Positions 16,266-25,288 are shown, counted from the first letter of the stretch. The stretch: 62,395 nucleotides of DNA from DASUWK01 sp036378435 (GCA_036378435.1 DASUWK010000008.1:1-62395); one strand, 5' to 3'. The notes: generated by a model not told the origin, from the sequence alone. Program-made: numbers and translations.

Positions 16266-17183
16266 ATCTCCTTTGCCACGGAGGTGAAGGGTGAGCTGGC
16301 CGGTTTGGTGCCGGCGCGGCCCTGCTGTCAGCTGAGCGAGCTGCTCGGCGTCTTCTTTTCGACGCGCGGGCGGCTGATCTCGACCGGTAACGGCCAGATG
16401 GCCTATTTCCCGCTGCTCAAGAACACGACGGCCCGCAAGGTCGTGCGCCTGGCCCGGATGCTCGGCGGGATCGAGGCCAAGTACCACGCGGTCCGCTCCG
16501 CCAAGCAGATGGCGTTCTTCATCGAGCTGCCGCTGCCTCCCGGCTTGGACGCGCCCTTCACCCAGAGCGCGGCGAAGGCGATGCCGGAGCGCGCCTGCGA
16601 CCGGAAATCGCTGATGCGCGGGCTCTTCCTGGGCTGCGGATCGGTCAACGCGCCGAGCGCGCGCTACCACCTGGAGTTCGTGACGCCGACGCTCGGCTGG
16701 GGCACGTGCGTGCTGCGCCTCCTCCATGACGCGGACGTACGCGCCGGGATGATGGAGCGCGGCGGCCAGCACGTCGTCTACATCAAGGAGGGCGATGGCA
16801 TCGTTCGCTGCCTCTCGCTGATGGGCGCCAGCCGCGCCGTGATGGAGTTCGAGAACGTCCGCGTCGTGCGCCAGGTGTCTGGTGAGGTGAACCGGCGGCT
16901 CAACTTCGAGACCGCCAACCTGGACAAGACGGTGGGCTCCGCGCTGCGGCAGGTGGCGGCGATCGAGCGCCTGGAATCCGACGGCAGTCTCAGCCGGCTT
17001 TCGCCCGCCCTCCAGGAGATGGCGCGCTGGCGCAAGACACATCCCGACCTCAACCTCACCGAGCTCGCGTCGCGGATGAAGCTCTCCAAGTCCGCGATCA
17101 ACCATCGCCTGCGGCGCCTGCTCGAAATCGCCGAGGGCGAGGTGGCCGAAGGTGGGGAGGGGGAGCTCGGCCGGTCGGCCTAG
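16266..17183 (+). CDS. whiA: WhiA-family DNA-binding regulator, apparent AUC start
   Basis: WhiA/SpoIIID-type regulator tied to cell division and sporulation genes in Actinobacteria and chromosome segregation in Bacillus. With ATC as initiator the protein has 305 residues and begins (M)SFATEVKGELA, matching Bacillus YvcL MSFASETKKELT; a GTG start at 16284 would cut this conserved beginning. An N-terminal LAGLIDADG-like fold spans about 1-200 (CCQLSELLGVFFSTRGRL, LMRGLFLGCGSVNAP) and a C-terminal helix-turn-helix at about 255-295 (LTELASRMKLSKSAINHRLRRLLEIAE). Nuclease residues are not expected to be active. Followed by gap after 64 bp. Confidence 0.93.
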   Translation: MSFATEVKGELAGLVPARPCCQLSELLGVFFSTRGRLISTGNGQMAYFPLLKNTTARKVVRLARMLGGIEAKYHAVRSAKQMAFFIELPLPPGLDAPFTQSAAKAMPERACDRKSLMRGLFLGCGSVNAPSARYHLEFVTPTLGWGTCVLRLLHDADVRAGMMERGGQHVVYIKEGDGIVRCLSLMGASRAVMEFENVRVVRQVSGEVNRRLNFETANLDKTVGSALRQVAAIERLESDGSLSRLSPALQEMARWRKTHPDLNLTELASRMKLSKSAINHRLRRLLEIAEGEVAEGGEGELGRSA

Positions 17184-17210
17184 GGCCACCGCACCGGCCA
17201 TTTAGCATTA

Positions 17211-17239
17211 CCTCGACGGTCGTTCAGCGTTCGAGGAGG
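17211..17239 (+). promoter_or_regulatory. Inverted repeat overlapping the gap ribosome-binding site
   Basis: CCTCGA (17211-17216) and TCGAGG (17231-17236) can pair, and the right arm overlaps the GGAGG ribosome-binding site (17235-17239) of gap. A translational or operator role is possible; the stem is only 6 bp. Confidence 0.3.
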
Positions 17240-17247
17240 CTTCACCG

Positions 17248-18258
17248 ATGGGCATCAAGGTCGGCATCAACGGCTTCGGCCGCATCGGCAGGAACATATT
17301 TCGCGCCGCGCACACACTCCAGGCCGACATCGACTTCGTGGCGGTCAACGACCTTGGTGACGCGGCCATGTTCGCCCACCTCCTCAAGCACGACACCGCG
17401 CTGGGCACCTTCGGCCCGGAGGTTCGGGCCGACGGGGATGCCATCGCGGTCGACGGCCGGCGGCTGAAGTTCCTGTCCGTCCGCGACCCGGGCGAGCTGC
17501 CCTGGCGCGAACTGGGCGTGGACATCGTCGTGGAATCCACGGGCCTGTTCACCGACGCCGCCAAGGCCCGCGTGCACATCGACTCGGGCGGCGCCAAGAA
17601 GGTGATCATCTCCGCGCCCGCGACCAACCAGGACTACACCGTCGTGATGGGCGTCAACCACGAGGGTTACGACTCGTCGCGGCACCACGTGATCTCCAAC
17701 GGCAGCTGCACTACCAACTGCCTCGTGCCCCTCGCGAAGGTGCTCGACGACACCTTCGGGGTGGAGAAAGGGATGATGACCACGGTCCACGCCTACACCT
17801 CCGACCAAAAGCTCCAGGACCTTCCCCACAAGGACCTGCGCCGGGCGCGCGCGGCGGCCGACAACATCATCCCGACGTCCACAGGCGCCAATCGCGCCGT
17901 CGCGGAGGTGCTGCCCCACCTCAGCGGGCGGTTCCAGGGCATCTCCTTCCGGGTTCCGGTCCTCGACGTCTCGGTGATCGACCTCACCGTCCAGCTCGGC
18001 CGGGCCGCCGATGTTGAGGAGATCAACGCCGCCTTCGACGAGGCGGCCGGCGGATCGCTGCGCGGGATCCTGCGCGTCGAGAGGGAGCCCCTGGTCTCGT
18101 CAGACTTCAAGAACGACCCGCACTCGTCGATCGTCGACGCGCCGCTGACGTCCAAGCTCGGCGACGACTGGGCCAAGGTCGTCAGCTGGTACGACAACGA
18201 GTGGGGCTTCAGCTGCCGGATGGTCGACCTCATCACCTACATGGCGGAGAGGCTCTGA
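17248..18258 (+). CDS. gap: Glyceraldehyde-3-phosphate dehydrogenase
   Basis: 336 residues, oxidises G3P to 1,3-bisphosphoglycerate with NAD. N-terminal Rossmann motif INGFGRIGR (about 7-15) and the catalytic segment SNGSCTTNCL (Cys at about 155; commonly ASCTTNC). The C-terminal SWYDNEWGFSCRMVDL is canonical. ATG preceded by GAGGAGG. Leads the lower-glycolysis operon gap-pgk-tpiA-gpmA, with the next start overlapping its stop as CTGA. Confidence 0.97.
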   Translation: MGIKVGINGFGRIGRNIFRAAHTLQADIDFVAVNDLGDAAMFAHLLKHDTALGTFGPEVRADGDAIAVDGRRLKFLSVRDPGELPWRELGVDIVVESTGLFTDAAKARVHIDSGGAKKVIISAPATNQDYTVVMGVNHEGYDSSRHHVISNGSCTTNCLVPLAKVLDDTFGVEKGMMTTVHAYTSDQKLQDLPHKDLRRARAAADNIIPTSTGANRAVAEVLPHLSGRFQGISFRVPVLDVSVIDLTVQLGRAADVEEINAAFDEAAGGSLRGILRVEREPLVSSDFKNDPHSSIVDAPLTSKLGDDWAKVVSWYDNEWGFSCRMVDLITYMAERL

Positions 18259-19418
18259 CCGCCAAGGCGTCGATCGCGGATGTCGAAGTCCGCGGCAAGC
18301 GCGTGCTGGTGCGCGAGGACCTCAACGTCCCCCTGAAGGACGGAGCCATAACCGACGACACCCGAATTCAGGCAGCCCTGCCCACCCTCCGGGACCTTTC
18401 GGGTCGCGGCGCCCGCGTAATCGTGGCCTCCCACCTCGGCCGGCCGAAGGGTCCCGATCCAGCGTTGAGCCTGCGGCCTGTCGCCGAGCGTCTGGGCAGC
18501 AGGTTCGCGGCCGATTGCGTCGGGACGGCCGCCGAGGAAGCGGCAGGCGCCCTGCGGGATGGCGACATGCTCCTGCTCGAGAACGTCCGCTTTCATCCGG
18601 AGGAGGAAGCCGACGACCCCGCCTTTGCGAAGGCCCTGGCTTCCCTGGCCGACATGTACGTCAACGACGCCTTCGCCGCGTCCCATCGCGCGCACGCGTC
18701 GGTCGTCGGGGTCGCCGACTACCTGCCCGCTTACGCCGGGCTGCTGATGGAGTCGGAGCTGCAGGCTCTGCACCGGGCGCTCGACGACCCCCGCCGGCCG
18801 CTGGTGGCGATCGTCGGCGGCGCGAAGGTGTCGACGAAGGCCGGCGTGCTCCGCCACCTGCTCGGCAAGGTCGACGCGCTGCTGATCGGCGGGGCGATGG
18901 CGAACACGTTCTTCCGGGCCGCCGGCCTGGGGACCGGCGCCGGGCTGGTCGAGGACGACGCTCTCGAAGAGGCCGGCGCGGTGACCGAGCTGGCGGGCGA
19001 CAAGCTGGTGCTCCCCGTCGACGGCGTCCTGGCCCAGGTGATGGCGGCCGGCCAGGAGACGAGGGTCGCGCCGGTCGACGCGGTGCCCGACGATTGGATG
19101 ATGCTCGACGTGGGTCCGGACACCATCGACCTGTTTCGGGAGCGTCTCGAGGGCGCGGGCACAGTCGTGTGGAACGGCCCCGTCGGCGTTTTCGAGATCC
19201 CCGAGTTCGCGGCCGGGACGCGCGCGCTCGGCGAGGCTGTAGCGGCCTCCGGCGCCTACACGCTGGTCGGCGGCGGCGACACGGCGGCCGCGGTGGAGAA
19301 GCTGGGCCTGTCGGGCCGTTTCTCGCACGTTTCCACCGGCGGCGGTGCCACCCTCGAGTACATGGAGGGCAAGGAGCTGCCGGGCGTCGCCGTGCTGAAG
19401 GACGCCGAAAACCAGTGA
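18255..19418 (+). CDS. pgk: Phosphoglycerate kinase, apparent CUG start
   Basis: 387 residues from CTG at 18255. Reads (M)TAKASIADVEVRGKRVLVRE, aligning with the usual PGK start; the nearest ATG (18201) would add 18 unrelated residues from inside gap. Key features: DLNVPL for the substrate-binding Asp/Asn, HLGRPKG, ENVRFHPEE, GGAKVSTK, and the C-terminal GGGDTAAA nucleotide loop. Catalyses ATP formation from 1,3-BPG. CTG overlaps gap's TGA in the same NTGA geometry as other gene junctions here, with GGAGAGG just upstream. Confidence 0.95.
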   Translation: MTAKASIADVEVRGKRVLVREDLNVPLKDGAITDDTRIQAALPTLRDLSGRGARVIVASHLGRPKGPDPALSLRPVAERLGSRFAADCVGTAAEEAAGALRDGDMLLLENVRFHPEEEADDPAFAKALASLADMYVNDAFAASHRAHASVVGVADYLPAYAGLLMESELQALHRALDDPRRPLVAIVGGAKVSTKAGVLRHLLGKVDALLIGGAMANTFFRAAGLGTGAGLVEDDALEEAGAVTELAGDKLVLPVDGVLAQVMAAGQETRVAPVDAVPDDWMMLDVGPDTIDLFRERLEGAGTVVWNGPVGVFEIPEFAAGTRALGEAVAASGAYTLVGGGDTAAAVEKLGLSGRFSHVSTGGGATLEYMEGKELPGVAVLKDAENQ

Positions 19419-20212
19419 ATTCCAGCTCCAAGCCGCTGATGGCGGCCAACTGGAAGATGAACCCGGTCGACCCCGGCGACGCCGCGGACCTCATCCGAGC
19501 GGTGGTGGCCAGCGCGGCGGAGCACCCCGACGTCGACGTGGTCGTCTGCCCGCCCTTTCCGTGGCTGCTCGGCGTGCACGAGCTGCTGGAGGGCTCGCAG
19601 GTCGCCCTCGGCGGGCAGGACTGCTTCTGGGAGGAGTCGGGGGCCTACACGGGAGCGGTCTCAGCGGCGATGCTGGCCCAGATCTGCGCCTGGGTGATCG
19701 TCGGTCACTCCGAGCGCAGACTCTACTTCGCCGAGACGGACGAGACCGTGGCCAAGAAGGCGGCGGCGGCGCTGGCCAACGGCCTGACCGCGATCGTGTG
19801 CGTGGGCGAGACGCTGCTGGAACACGAGGACCACGAGACCGACGCCGTGGTCGAGCGGCAGCTGCGCGCCGGTCTCGCCGAGTGTTCAGCCGATGATTCG
19901 CCGCGGCTGGTCATCGCCTACGAGCCCATCTGGGCGATCGGCACCGGGCGCAACGCCGAGCCCGAGCACGCCTACCGGACGATGCGCGTGATCCGCAGCA
20001 CGGTCGCCGCGATGATCGGCGCCGGCGCCGCGCGCCGCGTCCGCGTGCTGTACGGCGGCAGCACCAACGCCGGCAATGTCGAGTCCTACGTGGGGCTGCC
20101 GAACTGCGATGGCTGCCTGGTGGGCGGCGCGAGCCTCAAGGCCGACGAGTTCGGCCGGATGATCGAGGTGACCTCCGGCCTCTACAGCAAGACGGCCGGC
20201 GCCCGCGGCTGA
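19415..20212 (+). CDS. tpiA: Triosephosphate isomerase
   Basis: 265 residues, GTG overlapping the pgk stop (GTGA). TIM-barrel enzyme interconverting DHAP and G3P. Catalytic features: MAANWKMN (Lys13 equivalent), VGHSERR (His), and AYEPIWAIGTG with the catalytic Glu and phosphate loop; YGGSTNAGNV and GGASLK complete the phosphate site. ATG at codon 9 (MAANWK) would remove the first strand, so GTG is preferred. Confidence 0.96.
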   Translation: MNSSSKPLMAANWKMNPVDPGDAADLIRAVVASAAEHPDVDVVVCPPFPWLLGVHELLEGSQVALGGQDCFWEESGAYTGAVSAAMLAQICAWVIVGHSERRLYFAETDETVAKKAAAALANGLTAIVCVGETLLEHEDHETDAVVERQLRAGLAECSADDSPRLVIAYEPIWAIGTGRNAEPEHAYRTMRVIRSTVAAMIGAGAARRVRVLYGGSTNAGNVESYVGLPNCDGCLVGGASLKADEFGRMIEVTSGLYSKTAGARG

Positions 20213-20217
20213 CCGAG

Positions 20218-20976
20218 ATGAATGCCCGGCTGGTACTGCTCCGACACGGCCAGAGCACGTGGAACCTGGAGAACCTCTTCACCGGCTGGCACGACGTGCC
20301 GCTGACCGAGCGAGGCAGGGAGGAGTCCGTCGAGGCGGGCCGCCTGCTCCGGCGCGAGGGCGCGCCGCTGGACACGGTCCACACATCGGTGCTCGTCCGC
20401 GCCATCGAGACCGCCGACCTCGCCCTGGCCGAGGCAGGCCTCGCGTGGCTGCCCGTCCGGCGGTCCTGGCGGCTCAACGAGCGCCACTACGGCGCGCTCC
20501 AGGGTCTCAATAAGGCGGAGACGTCGGCCAAGTACGGGGAGGAGCAGGTCAAGGTCTGGCGGCGCAGCTACGACGTGCCGCCACCTTCGCTCCAGCCCGC
20601 GGACGAACGGCATCCCGGGCACGACCCGCGGTATGCCGAACTGCCCCCGGAGCTTCTGCCGGCCACCGAATGCCTGAAGGACGTGGTGGTGCGGATGCTG
20701 CCGTACTGGTACGACGCGCTCGTCCCCGAGCTCCGCCGGGGACTCACGCCGTTGGTGGTTGCGCACGGCAACAGCCTGCGGGCGCTCGTCAAGCATCTCG
20801 ACGGGATCGCCGACGCCGACATCTCGGAGCTCAACATCCCGACCGGCATCCCGCTCGTATACGAGCTGGACGGAGACCTGCGGCCGGTTTCGAGCCGCTA
20901 CCTCGGTGACCCGGAGGAAGCCAAGGCGCGGGCCGACGCCGTCGCGCGACAGGCCTCCGCGGAGCCGGCGCCCTAG
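20218..20976 (+). CDS. gpmA: 2,3-bisphosphoglycerate-dependent phosphoglycerate mutase
   Basis: 252 residues, histidine-phosphatase fold. Motif LLRHGQSTWN (phosphohistidine RHG), GWHDVPLTERG, catalytic Glu in LNERHYGALQGLNK and second His in VVAHGNSLRALVKHLDGI. Converts 3- to 2-phosphoglycerate. Five bases after tpiA; same operon. No enolase gene follows here. Confidence 0.96.
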   Translation: MNARLVLLRHGQSTWNLENLFTGWHDVPLTERGREESVEAGRLLRREGAPLDTVHTSVLVRAIETADLALAEAGLAWLPVRRSWRLNERHYGALQGLNKAETSAKYGEEQVKVWRRSYDVPPPSLQPADERHPGHDPRYAELPPELLPATECLKDVVVRMLPYWYDALVPELRRGLTPLVVAHGNSLRALVKHLDGIADADISELNIPTGIPLVYELDGDLRPVSSRYLGDPEEAKARADAVARQASAEPAP

Positions 20977-20983
20977 CGCCGCC

Positions 20984-20989
20984 TAGACT
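20984..20989 (+). promoter_or_regulatory. -10 box (TAGACT) upstream of sodA
   Basis: TAGACT, 51 nt before the sodA ATG. The leader carries AAGGGG 8 nt before the start, so this gene uses a leadered mRNA. Confidence 0.4.
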
Positions 20990-21040
20990 GATCTCGAAAC
21001 ATCTGGCGACGTCCGGATCTAGAAAAAGGGGATTAACGAG

Positions 21041-21649
21041 ATGGCCTACGAACTCCCGCCGCTGCCTTACGGGTTCGACGCGCTCGAGCCGTACATCGAC
21101 GCGCAGACCATGGAGATCCACCACGACCGGCATCACGGCACCTACGTCAACAACCTCAACGCCGCGATCGAGAAGCACCCTGAGCTGGCCGACCGCAGCG
21201 TCGAGGACCTGCTGCGGGGCATCAACGAGGTCCCCGAGGACATCCGGACCGTCGTGCGCAACAACGGGGGCGGACACGCCAACCACTCGCTCTTCTGGCA
21301 GCTGATGGGTCCTAACGCGGGCGGCGAGCCGACCGGTGAGATCGGCGAGCTGATCAACGGCCAGTTCGGCGGCCTGGAGTCGTTCAAGCAGCAGTTCAGC
21401 CAGGCCGGCGTCACGCGGTTCGGCAGTGGCTGGGCTTGGCTTGTCTCAGCCGGAGGCGAGTACAAGATCCTGAGCACCGCCAACCAGGACAGCCCGTTAA
21501 TGGAAGGCCAGGTCCCCGTGCTCGGGCTCGACGTCTGGGAGCACGCGTACTACCTCAAGTACCAGAACAAGCGGCCCGACTACATCGCCGCCTGGTGGAA
21601 CGTCGTCAACTGGGACGCGGTCAACGAGCGGCTGAAGCAGTCCGGCTAG
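21041..21649 (+). CDS. sodA: Superoxide dismutase, Mn/Fe type
   Basis: 202 residues. Metal ligands His27 (MEIHHDRHH), His in GGGHANHSLFW (about 81), and Asp and His in LDVWEHAYYLKYQN. The run of GP-AGGEP and QDSPL before the DVWEHAYY box resembles Mn-type enzymes more than Fe-type; metal use is not proven. Cytoplasmic detoxification of superoxide. Ribosome-binding site AAGGGG upstream; 64-bp gap to gpmA suggests its own promoter. Confidence 0.96.
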   Translation: MAYELPPLPYGFDALEPYIDAQTMEIHHDRHHGTYVNNLNAAIEKHPELADRSVEDLLRGINEVPEDIRTVVRNNGGGHANHSLFWQLMGPNAGGEPTGEIGELINGQFGGLESFKQQFSQAGVTRFGSGWAWLVSAGGEYKILSTANQDSPLMEGQVPVLGLDVWEHAYYLKYQNKRPDYIAAWWNVVNWDAVNERLKQSG

Positions 21650-21672
21650 GTTGCCCCCGGCCATGGCCTAGG

Positions 21673-21678
21673 TAAACT
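21673..21678 (+). promoter_or_regulatory. -10 box (TAAACT), leaderless secG
   Basis: TAAACT 9 nt before the secG GTG, with no Shine-Dalgarno. Confidence 0.5.
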
Positions 21679-21687
21679 GCCCCAGTC

Positions 21688-21939
21688 GTGGCCAATCTGA
21701 AAACGCCGCTCGTGATCCTCGAGGTCATCCTCAGCCTGTTCCTGCTTTTCGGCATTCTCCTGCAGACGCCAAAGGCCACCGGGCTGGGAGGCACGATCGG
21801 GGGCGGCGGCGACGGACTGGGTGGGGGTTACCGGACACGCCGCGGTCTCGAGCGGCAGATCTACTGGACGACCTGGGTGCTCGTCGGCGCCTGGCTCGTC
21901 GTCCTTCTCGCCTACCTGGGAATCTCGACCCGCTTTTAG
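21688..21939 (+). CDS. secG: Preprotein translocase subunit SecG
   Basis: 83 residues, two membrane helices (about 5-25 and 53-75) joined by a Gly-rich loop GLGGTIGGGGDGLGG. The first helix reads LVILEVILSLFLLFGILLQT, with the LLQ pattern typical of SecG. Auxiliary subunit of SecYEG. GTG start 9 nt after a TAAACT box. The stop TAG overlaps the next GTG (TAGTG). Confidence 0.93.
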   Translation: MANLKTPLVILEVILSLFLLFGILLQTPKATGLGGTIGGGGDGLGGGYRTRRGLERQIYWTTWVLVGAWLVVLLAYLGISTRF

Positions 21940-23579
21940 TGCGGGGTCTCGGGCGGGCCTCCAAGGGCTCCCTTCTCTTCGTGCTGTCCGCGCTCTTGCT
22001 GAGCGCGTGTCACTTCCAGCCGCCGGTCACTGCGGCCAAGCTCGACCCGAGCCGCGGCGGCAGCGCCACCGAGGCCATCGTGGGCCGGCCGGGCAGCCTC
22101 AATCCGCTCTTCGCGGCAGAGGATGACGCGCGGGACATCGACGCTCTCGTCTACCAAGGTCTGACCACCATCGGACGCGACCAGCAGCCTGCGCCCATGC
22201 TGGCCAGCCACTGGTCGATCTCAGCGGACGGTCTGACCTACGTCTTCACGCTGCGTCAGGGCGTGCGCTGGGCTGACGGCCAGCCCCTGACTGTCGACGA
22301 CGTCCTCTTCACATTCGGAGTCCTGCAGAGCCCGGCCTACCCGGGCGCGACCGGTACCTTCTGGCGCGACGTCAAGGTGGACAGCCCCGGGGCGTGGCAG
22401 ATCCGTTTTGTGCTGAAGGCGCCGAGCGCCAGCTTCCCGGCGGCGCTCCGAATCGGGATCATCCCGCGCCACGCCTTCCACGACCAATCCGTGCCGGGGG
22501 TGGCCGACGATCCCCACAGCTCGGGCCAGGCGTTCGGCACGGGCCCGTTCCAGGTCAGCTCCATCTCGGGAGACGGGCTCACCGTCACCTTGATCCGCAA
22601 CACCTACGCGCGCCCGGCGCCTTACCTGGACACGTTCGTCTTCAGGAGCTACCCCACCGCGGCCGACGCCATCGCGGGCATGGTGGCCGGCGAGGCCGAC
22701 GTCCTCGGTGGCCTGCAGCCGCCGCAGCTCGATGCGCTCGTAAAACGGCCCGACATCTCGGTGCGCCAGATACCGACCTTCACCTTCACCGCGCTGATCC
22801 TCAACACCGACCCCAGTGGCGGCCCGTTCGGCGACCCCGCCGTGCGGCTGGCGCTGCAGCGGGGGGTCGACCGTCAGGGCCTGATCAAGGGCGTACTGGC
22901 GGGTCGCGGGCTCGTCGACCTGGGCCCGATACCGCCCAGTGATTGGGCGTACACCCCGCCTGCCACACCGAAAGCCACGTCCTACGACCTGGCGGCGGCC
23001 GCAGCCGGTCTCACGGCCGCCGGGTGGACGCCGGATCCCAAGACGGGCCTCCGTGCCAAGGGAGGCACGGCGCTGCGGGTCACCCTCGACGCCGCGAACG
23101 CCTATCCCTACCTGCAGGTCGCCGACGCCGTCCGGAAGCAGTTGCGCAAGATCGGCGTGGTGGTCGACGTGCAGCCGGTGTCAGCCTCTGAGCTCGTCGG
23201 GCGCTACCTGGTCGGCAGGAACTTCCAGATGGTGCTCGCGGCCTTCGACAACGGGCCCGACCCCGACCAGTGGACCCTGTGGCACTCTGGCCAGCCCGCC
23301 GGCGGCCTGAACTTCGCGCTGAACCTGCCCCACCAGGCGCTGATCGACAAGGACCTCGAGGATGGGCGGGCCGGCCAGACCAGGGCCGCGCGCAAAGCTG
23401 CTTACGCCGACTTCCAGGCGCTGCTCTGGCAGGCTTCGCCCGCCCTTTTTCTCTACGAGCCGGACTATCTGTATGCCGTTTCCAGCCGGGTCAAGGGGGT
23501 GTCTACGAACCCCGTTCTGGACCCCGCGGACCGATTTCTGGGCGTTGCGGGGTGGTACGTCTCCACACGTAATCAGTAG
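21939..23579 (+). CDS. Family-5 extracellular solute-binding lipoprotein (DppA/OppA-like)
   Basis: 546 residues. Lipobox LLLSAC with Cys at residue 24 predicts a membrane-anchored lipoprotein. The body has the SBP_bac_5 pattern: LNPLFAAEDDARDIDALVYQ, LASHWSISADGLTYVFTLRQ, then GVRWADGQPLTVDDV. Oligopeptide or nickel-type ligands are the family norm; the ligand cannot be told. No permease or ATPase gene is nearby, so it is an orphan receptor or is paired elsewhere. Translationally coupled to secG through TAGTG. Confidence 0.9.
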   Translation: MRGLGRASKGSLLFVLSALLLSACHFQPPVTAAKLDPSRGGSATEAIVGRPGSLNPLFAAEDDARDIDALVYQGLTTIGRDQQPAPMLASHWSISADGLTYVFTLRQGVRWADGQPLTVDDVLFTFGVLQSPAYPGATGTFWRDVKVDSPGAWQIRFVLKAPSASFPAALRIGIIPRHAFHDQSVPGVADDPHSSGQAFGTGPFQVSSISGDGLTVTLIRNTYARPAPYLDTFVFRSYPTAADAIAGMVAGEADVLGGLQPPQLDALVKRPDISVRQIPTFTFTALILNTDPSGGPFGDPAVRLALQRGVDRQGLIKGVLAGRGLVDLGPIPPSDWAYTPPATPKATSYDLAAAAAGLTAAGWTPDPKTGLRAKGGTALRVTLDAANAYPYLQVADAVRKQLRKIGVVVDVQPVSASELVGRYLVGRNFQMVLAAFDNGPDPDQWTLWHSGQPAGGLNFALNLPHQALIDKDLEDGRAGQTRAARKAAYADFQALLWQASPALFLYEPDYLYAVSSRVKGVSTNPVLDPADRFLGVAGWYVSTRNQ

Positions 23580-23718
23580 TCGTTTTGTCGGCATTCTGAG
23601 TTCGGCGCTTTACATCCCTCGACAGAGATGGGTAGCCTGCGTCTCGCGATCGTAAAAGACCCTGCAACTATCCCAACGCTCTATCCCACAAGCTTCTAGC
23701 ATCTGTATCAACATTCGT

Positions 23719-23734
23719 CCCGGCGTATGCCGGG
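23719..23734 (+). promoter_or_regulatory. Hairpin in the leader of the surface-protein gene
   Basis: CCCGGC-GTAT-GCCGGG, a 6-bp stem with tetraloop, 20 nt before the start. The 169-bp gap 23580-23748 is richer in A and T than its surroundings and must hold the promoter; I cannot fix it. Confidence 0.35.
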
Positions 23735-23754
23735 GATTTATACGGGAGGTGGCC

Positions 23755-25272
23755 ATGCCAAGGAATCCACAGCGCACGCGGCGCTGGTTTTCGGCTGCCG
23801 CCTGCATCGCGATCCCAGCGGTGATCGCACTTCTCCCAATGCAGGCAGCTCTCGCCGACAACTCGCCGACGTCGCTGCTGTCGTCAACCCAGAACACGCT
23901 CACCAAGACCTCGGGTCTCGGTCTGAGCAGGTTCGCCTTGCCGAGGACGACGAGCCGAACCAGCTCGACGTCGCGGCCGCAGGCAGCCAGTGACTGCACC
24001 GGGAACCTGATCTGCACGGATGGGATCACCATCACGGCGGATCCGACCAATGGCCCGGCGGTGGGCATCTGCGACCTGTTCATCGGCGGCTCGGCTGTTT
24101 CATCGCCGTCCGGCGGGTGTAACAACGGGACGACCAAAGCGACCGGCAACATCGCCGCCGCTGTCGGCCGGACCAACGTGAACCTGGCCAACGGCAACGA
24201 CATCGTCGAGGCCGACACGTGCGGCATCGCGCTCGCGCTCGACCTCGCCAACCCGGCCACGGCAACCGTGATTTGTGGCACGGCCCCTGGCCTCGGCTCG
24301 GCCGACGTCAACCAGGCGAACATCCTGGCCCTGCTCGGCCCGACCTTCGTGTCGCTGGACAACAACGGCAACCTGGCGGGCGACATCTGCGGCGCGGCCG
24401 CGGCGCTCGGCATGACCGACACCAAGACCAACGGGAAGGTCTACTGCGAGACCCTTTCCAGCGCCGGCAACTGGTCGGCGAGCATCCCGGCGAGCACGGT
24501 TTCGGTCGGTAACGACCTGCTGTCGGCGACGGTCCAGAAGAGCTTTGTGACCGTCAGCCTCACCAACCCGACTCTCGCCGTCACGATCTGCAACGTCGAT
24601 GCACAGCTGCTCGGCACAGAGCTCCCTCTGATGCCGACCGGCAAGATCAACGTGGACCTCTTCAGCAACGGTCCCGCCGTGAACTGCGCGCAGGACGCCA
24701 ACCTCAACCCGATCGTGAGCAGCGGCATGATCAACGCCGCGGTCGGTGACACGGGCGGCGCCGGCGGGCTCAACGAAGGCGGCGGCTCGGTCGGCACGTG
24801 TGGCGCCAACGGCGGCGGCTCGTCGACCACCGGCACCTCGTCCAACTCTTGCGGTACCAACACCCCGCCGGCCGGGTTCCAGACGGTCCCCGGTCCGAGC
24901 AACGGAGCCAACGCGGCAGGCAACGTGGCCGTCGTGCTTGGCCAGAACAACGCCAACGCAGGCCCCGGCAGCGGTCCGGGCGGTAACAACGACCTCGGTC
25001 TGACCGCCAACAGCTGTGGTGGCTCCGGCAGCGGCGACCCGTCCGCCGCGAGTGCGGGCGTGAAGTGCCAGAACGTCAGCTACGTGGCCGTCAAGGGCAT
25101 CACCAAGCCACCGGCCTCAAAGCCACCGGCGGCGAAGCCACCGGCGGCGGCAGCTGCACCGGCTCTGGCGAAGACCGGCTTCCCGATCGCGAGCGGACTG
25201 CTCGGCCTGATCCTCATCGTCATCGGTGGGATCGAGACCCTGCGGCGCCGTCGCGAAGAGGCGTCGGCCTAA
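23755..25272 (+). CDS. Secreted repeat protein with LAKTG wall-sorting signal
   Basis: 505 residues. Signal peptide (RTRRWFSAAACIAIPAV..., cleavage near ALAD). The body is low in charge and has several imperfect modules built on 'GN-(D/N)-(I/L)...CGIALALDLANPATATVICG', with paired Cys as in chaplin-like spore/aerial surface proteins, though not clear chaplin domains. A KPP(A)xKPPAAKPPAA wall-spanning tract is followed by LAKTG, a hydrophobic helix (about 480-498) and RRRREE, i.e. a class-E-like sortase signal. ATG at 23755 is chosen because GGGAGG precedes it by 6-7 nt; GTG at 23749 overlaps that site. No sortase gene in the window. Confidence 0.82.
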   Translation: MPRNPQRTRRWFSAAACIAIPAVIALLPMQAALADNSPTSLLSSTQNTLTKTSGLGLSRFALPRTTSRTSSTSRPQAASDCTGNLICTDGITITADPTNGPAVGICDLFIGGSAVSSPSGGCNNGTTKATGNIAAAVGRTNVNLANGNDIVEADTCGIALALDLANPATATVICGTAPGLGSADVNQANILALLGPTFVSLDNNGNLAGDICGAAAALGMTDTKTNGKVYCETLSSAGNWSASIPASTVSVGNDLLSATVQKSFVTVSLTNPTLAVTICNVDAQLLGTELPLMPTGKINVDLFSNGPAVNCAQDANLNPIVSSGMINAAVGDTGGAGGLNEGGGSVGTCGANGGGSSTTGTSSNSCGTNTPPAGFQTVPGPSNGANAAGNVAVVLGQNNANAGPGSGPGGNNDLGLTANSCGGSGSGDPSAASAGVKCQNVSYVAVKGITKPPASKPPAAKPPAAAAAPALAKTGFPIASGLLGLILIVIGGIETLRRRREEASA

Positions 25273-25288
25273 CCATCGTCTTTACCTG

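Noticed and set aside
16230..16284. Frameshift or sequencing error in whiA as a cause of the missing start
   Set aside because: Frame is continuous from the AGGAGGT site and alignment with YvcL is gap-free; a single base change at ATC cannot be excluded but is not needed.
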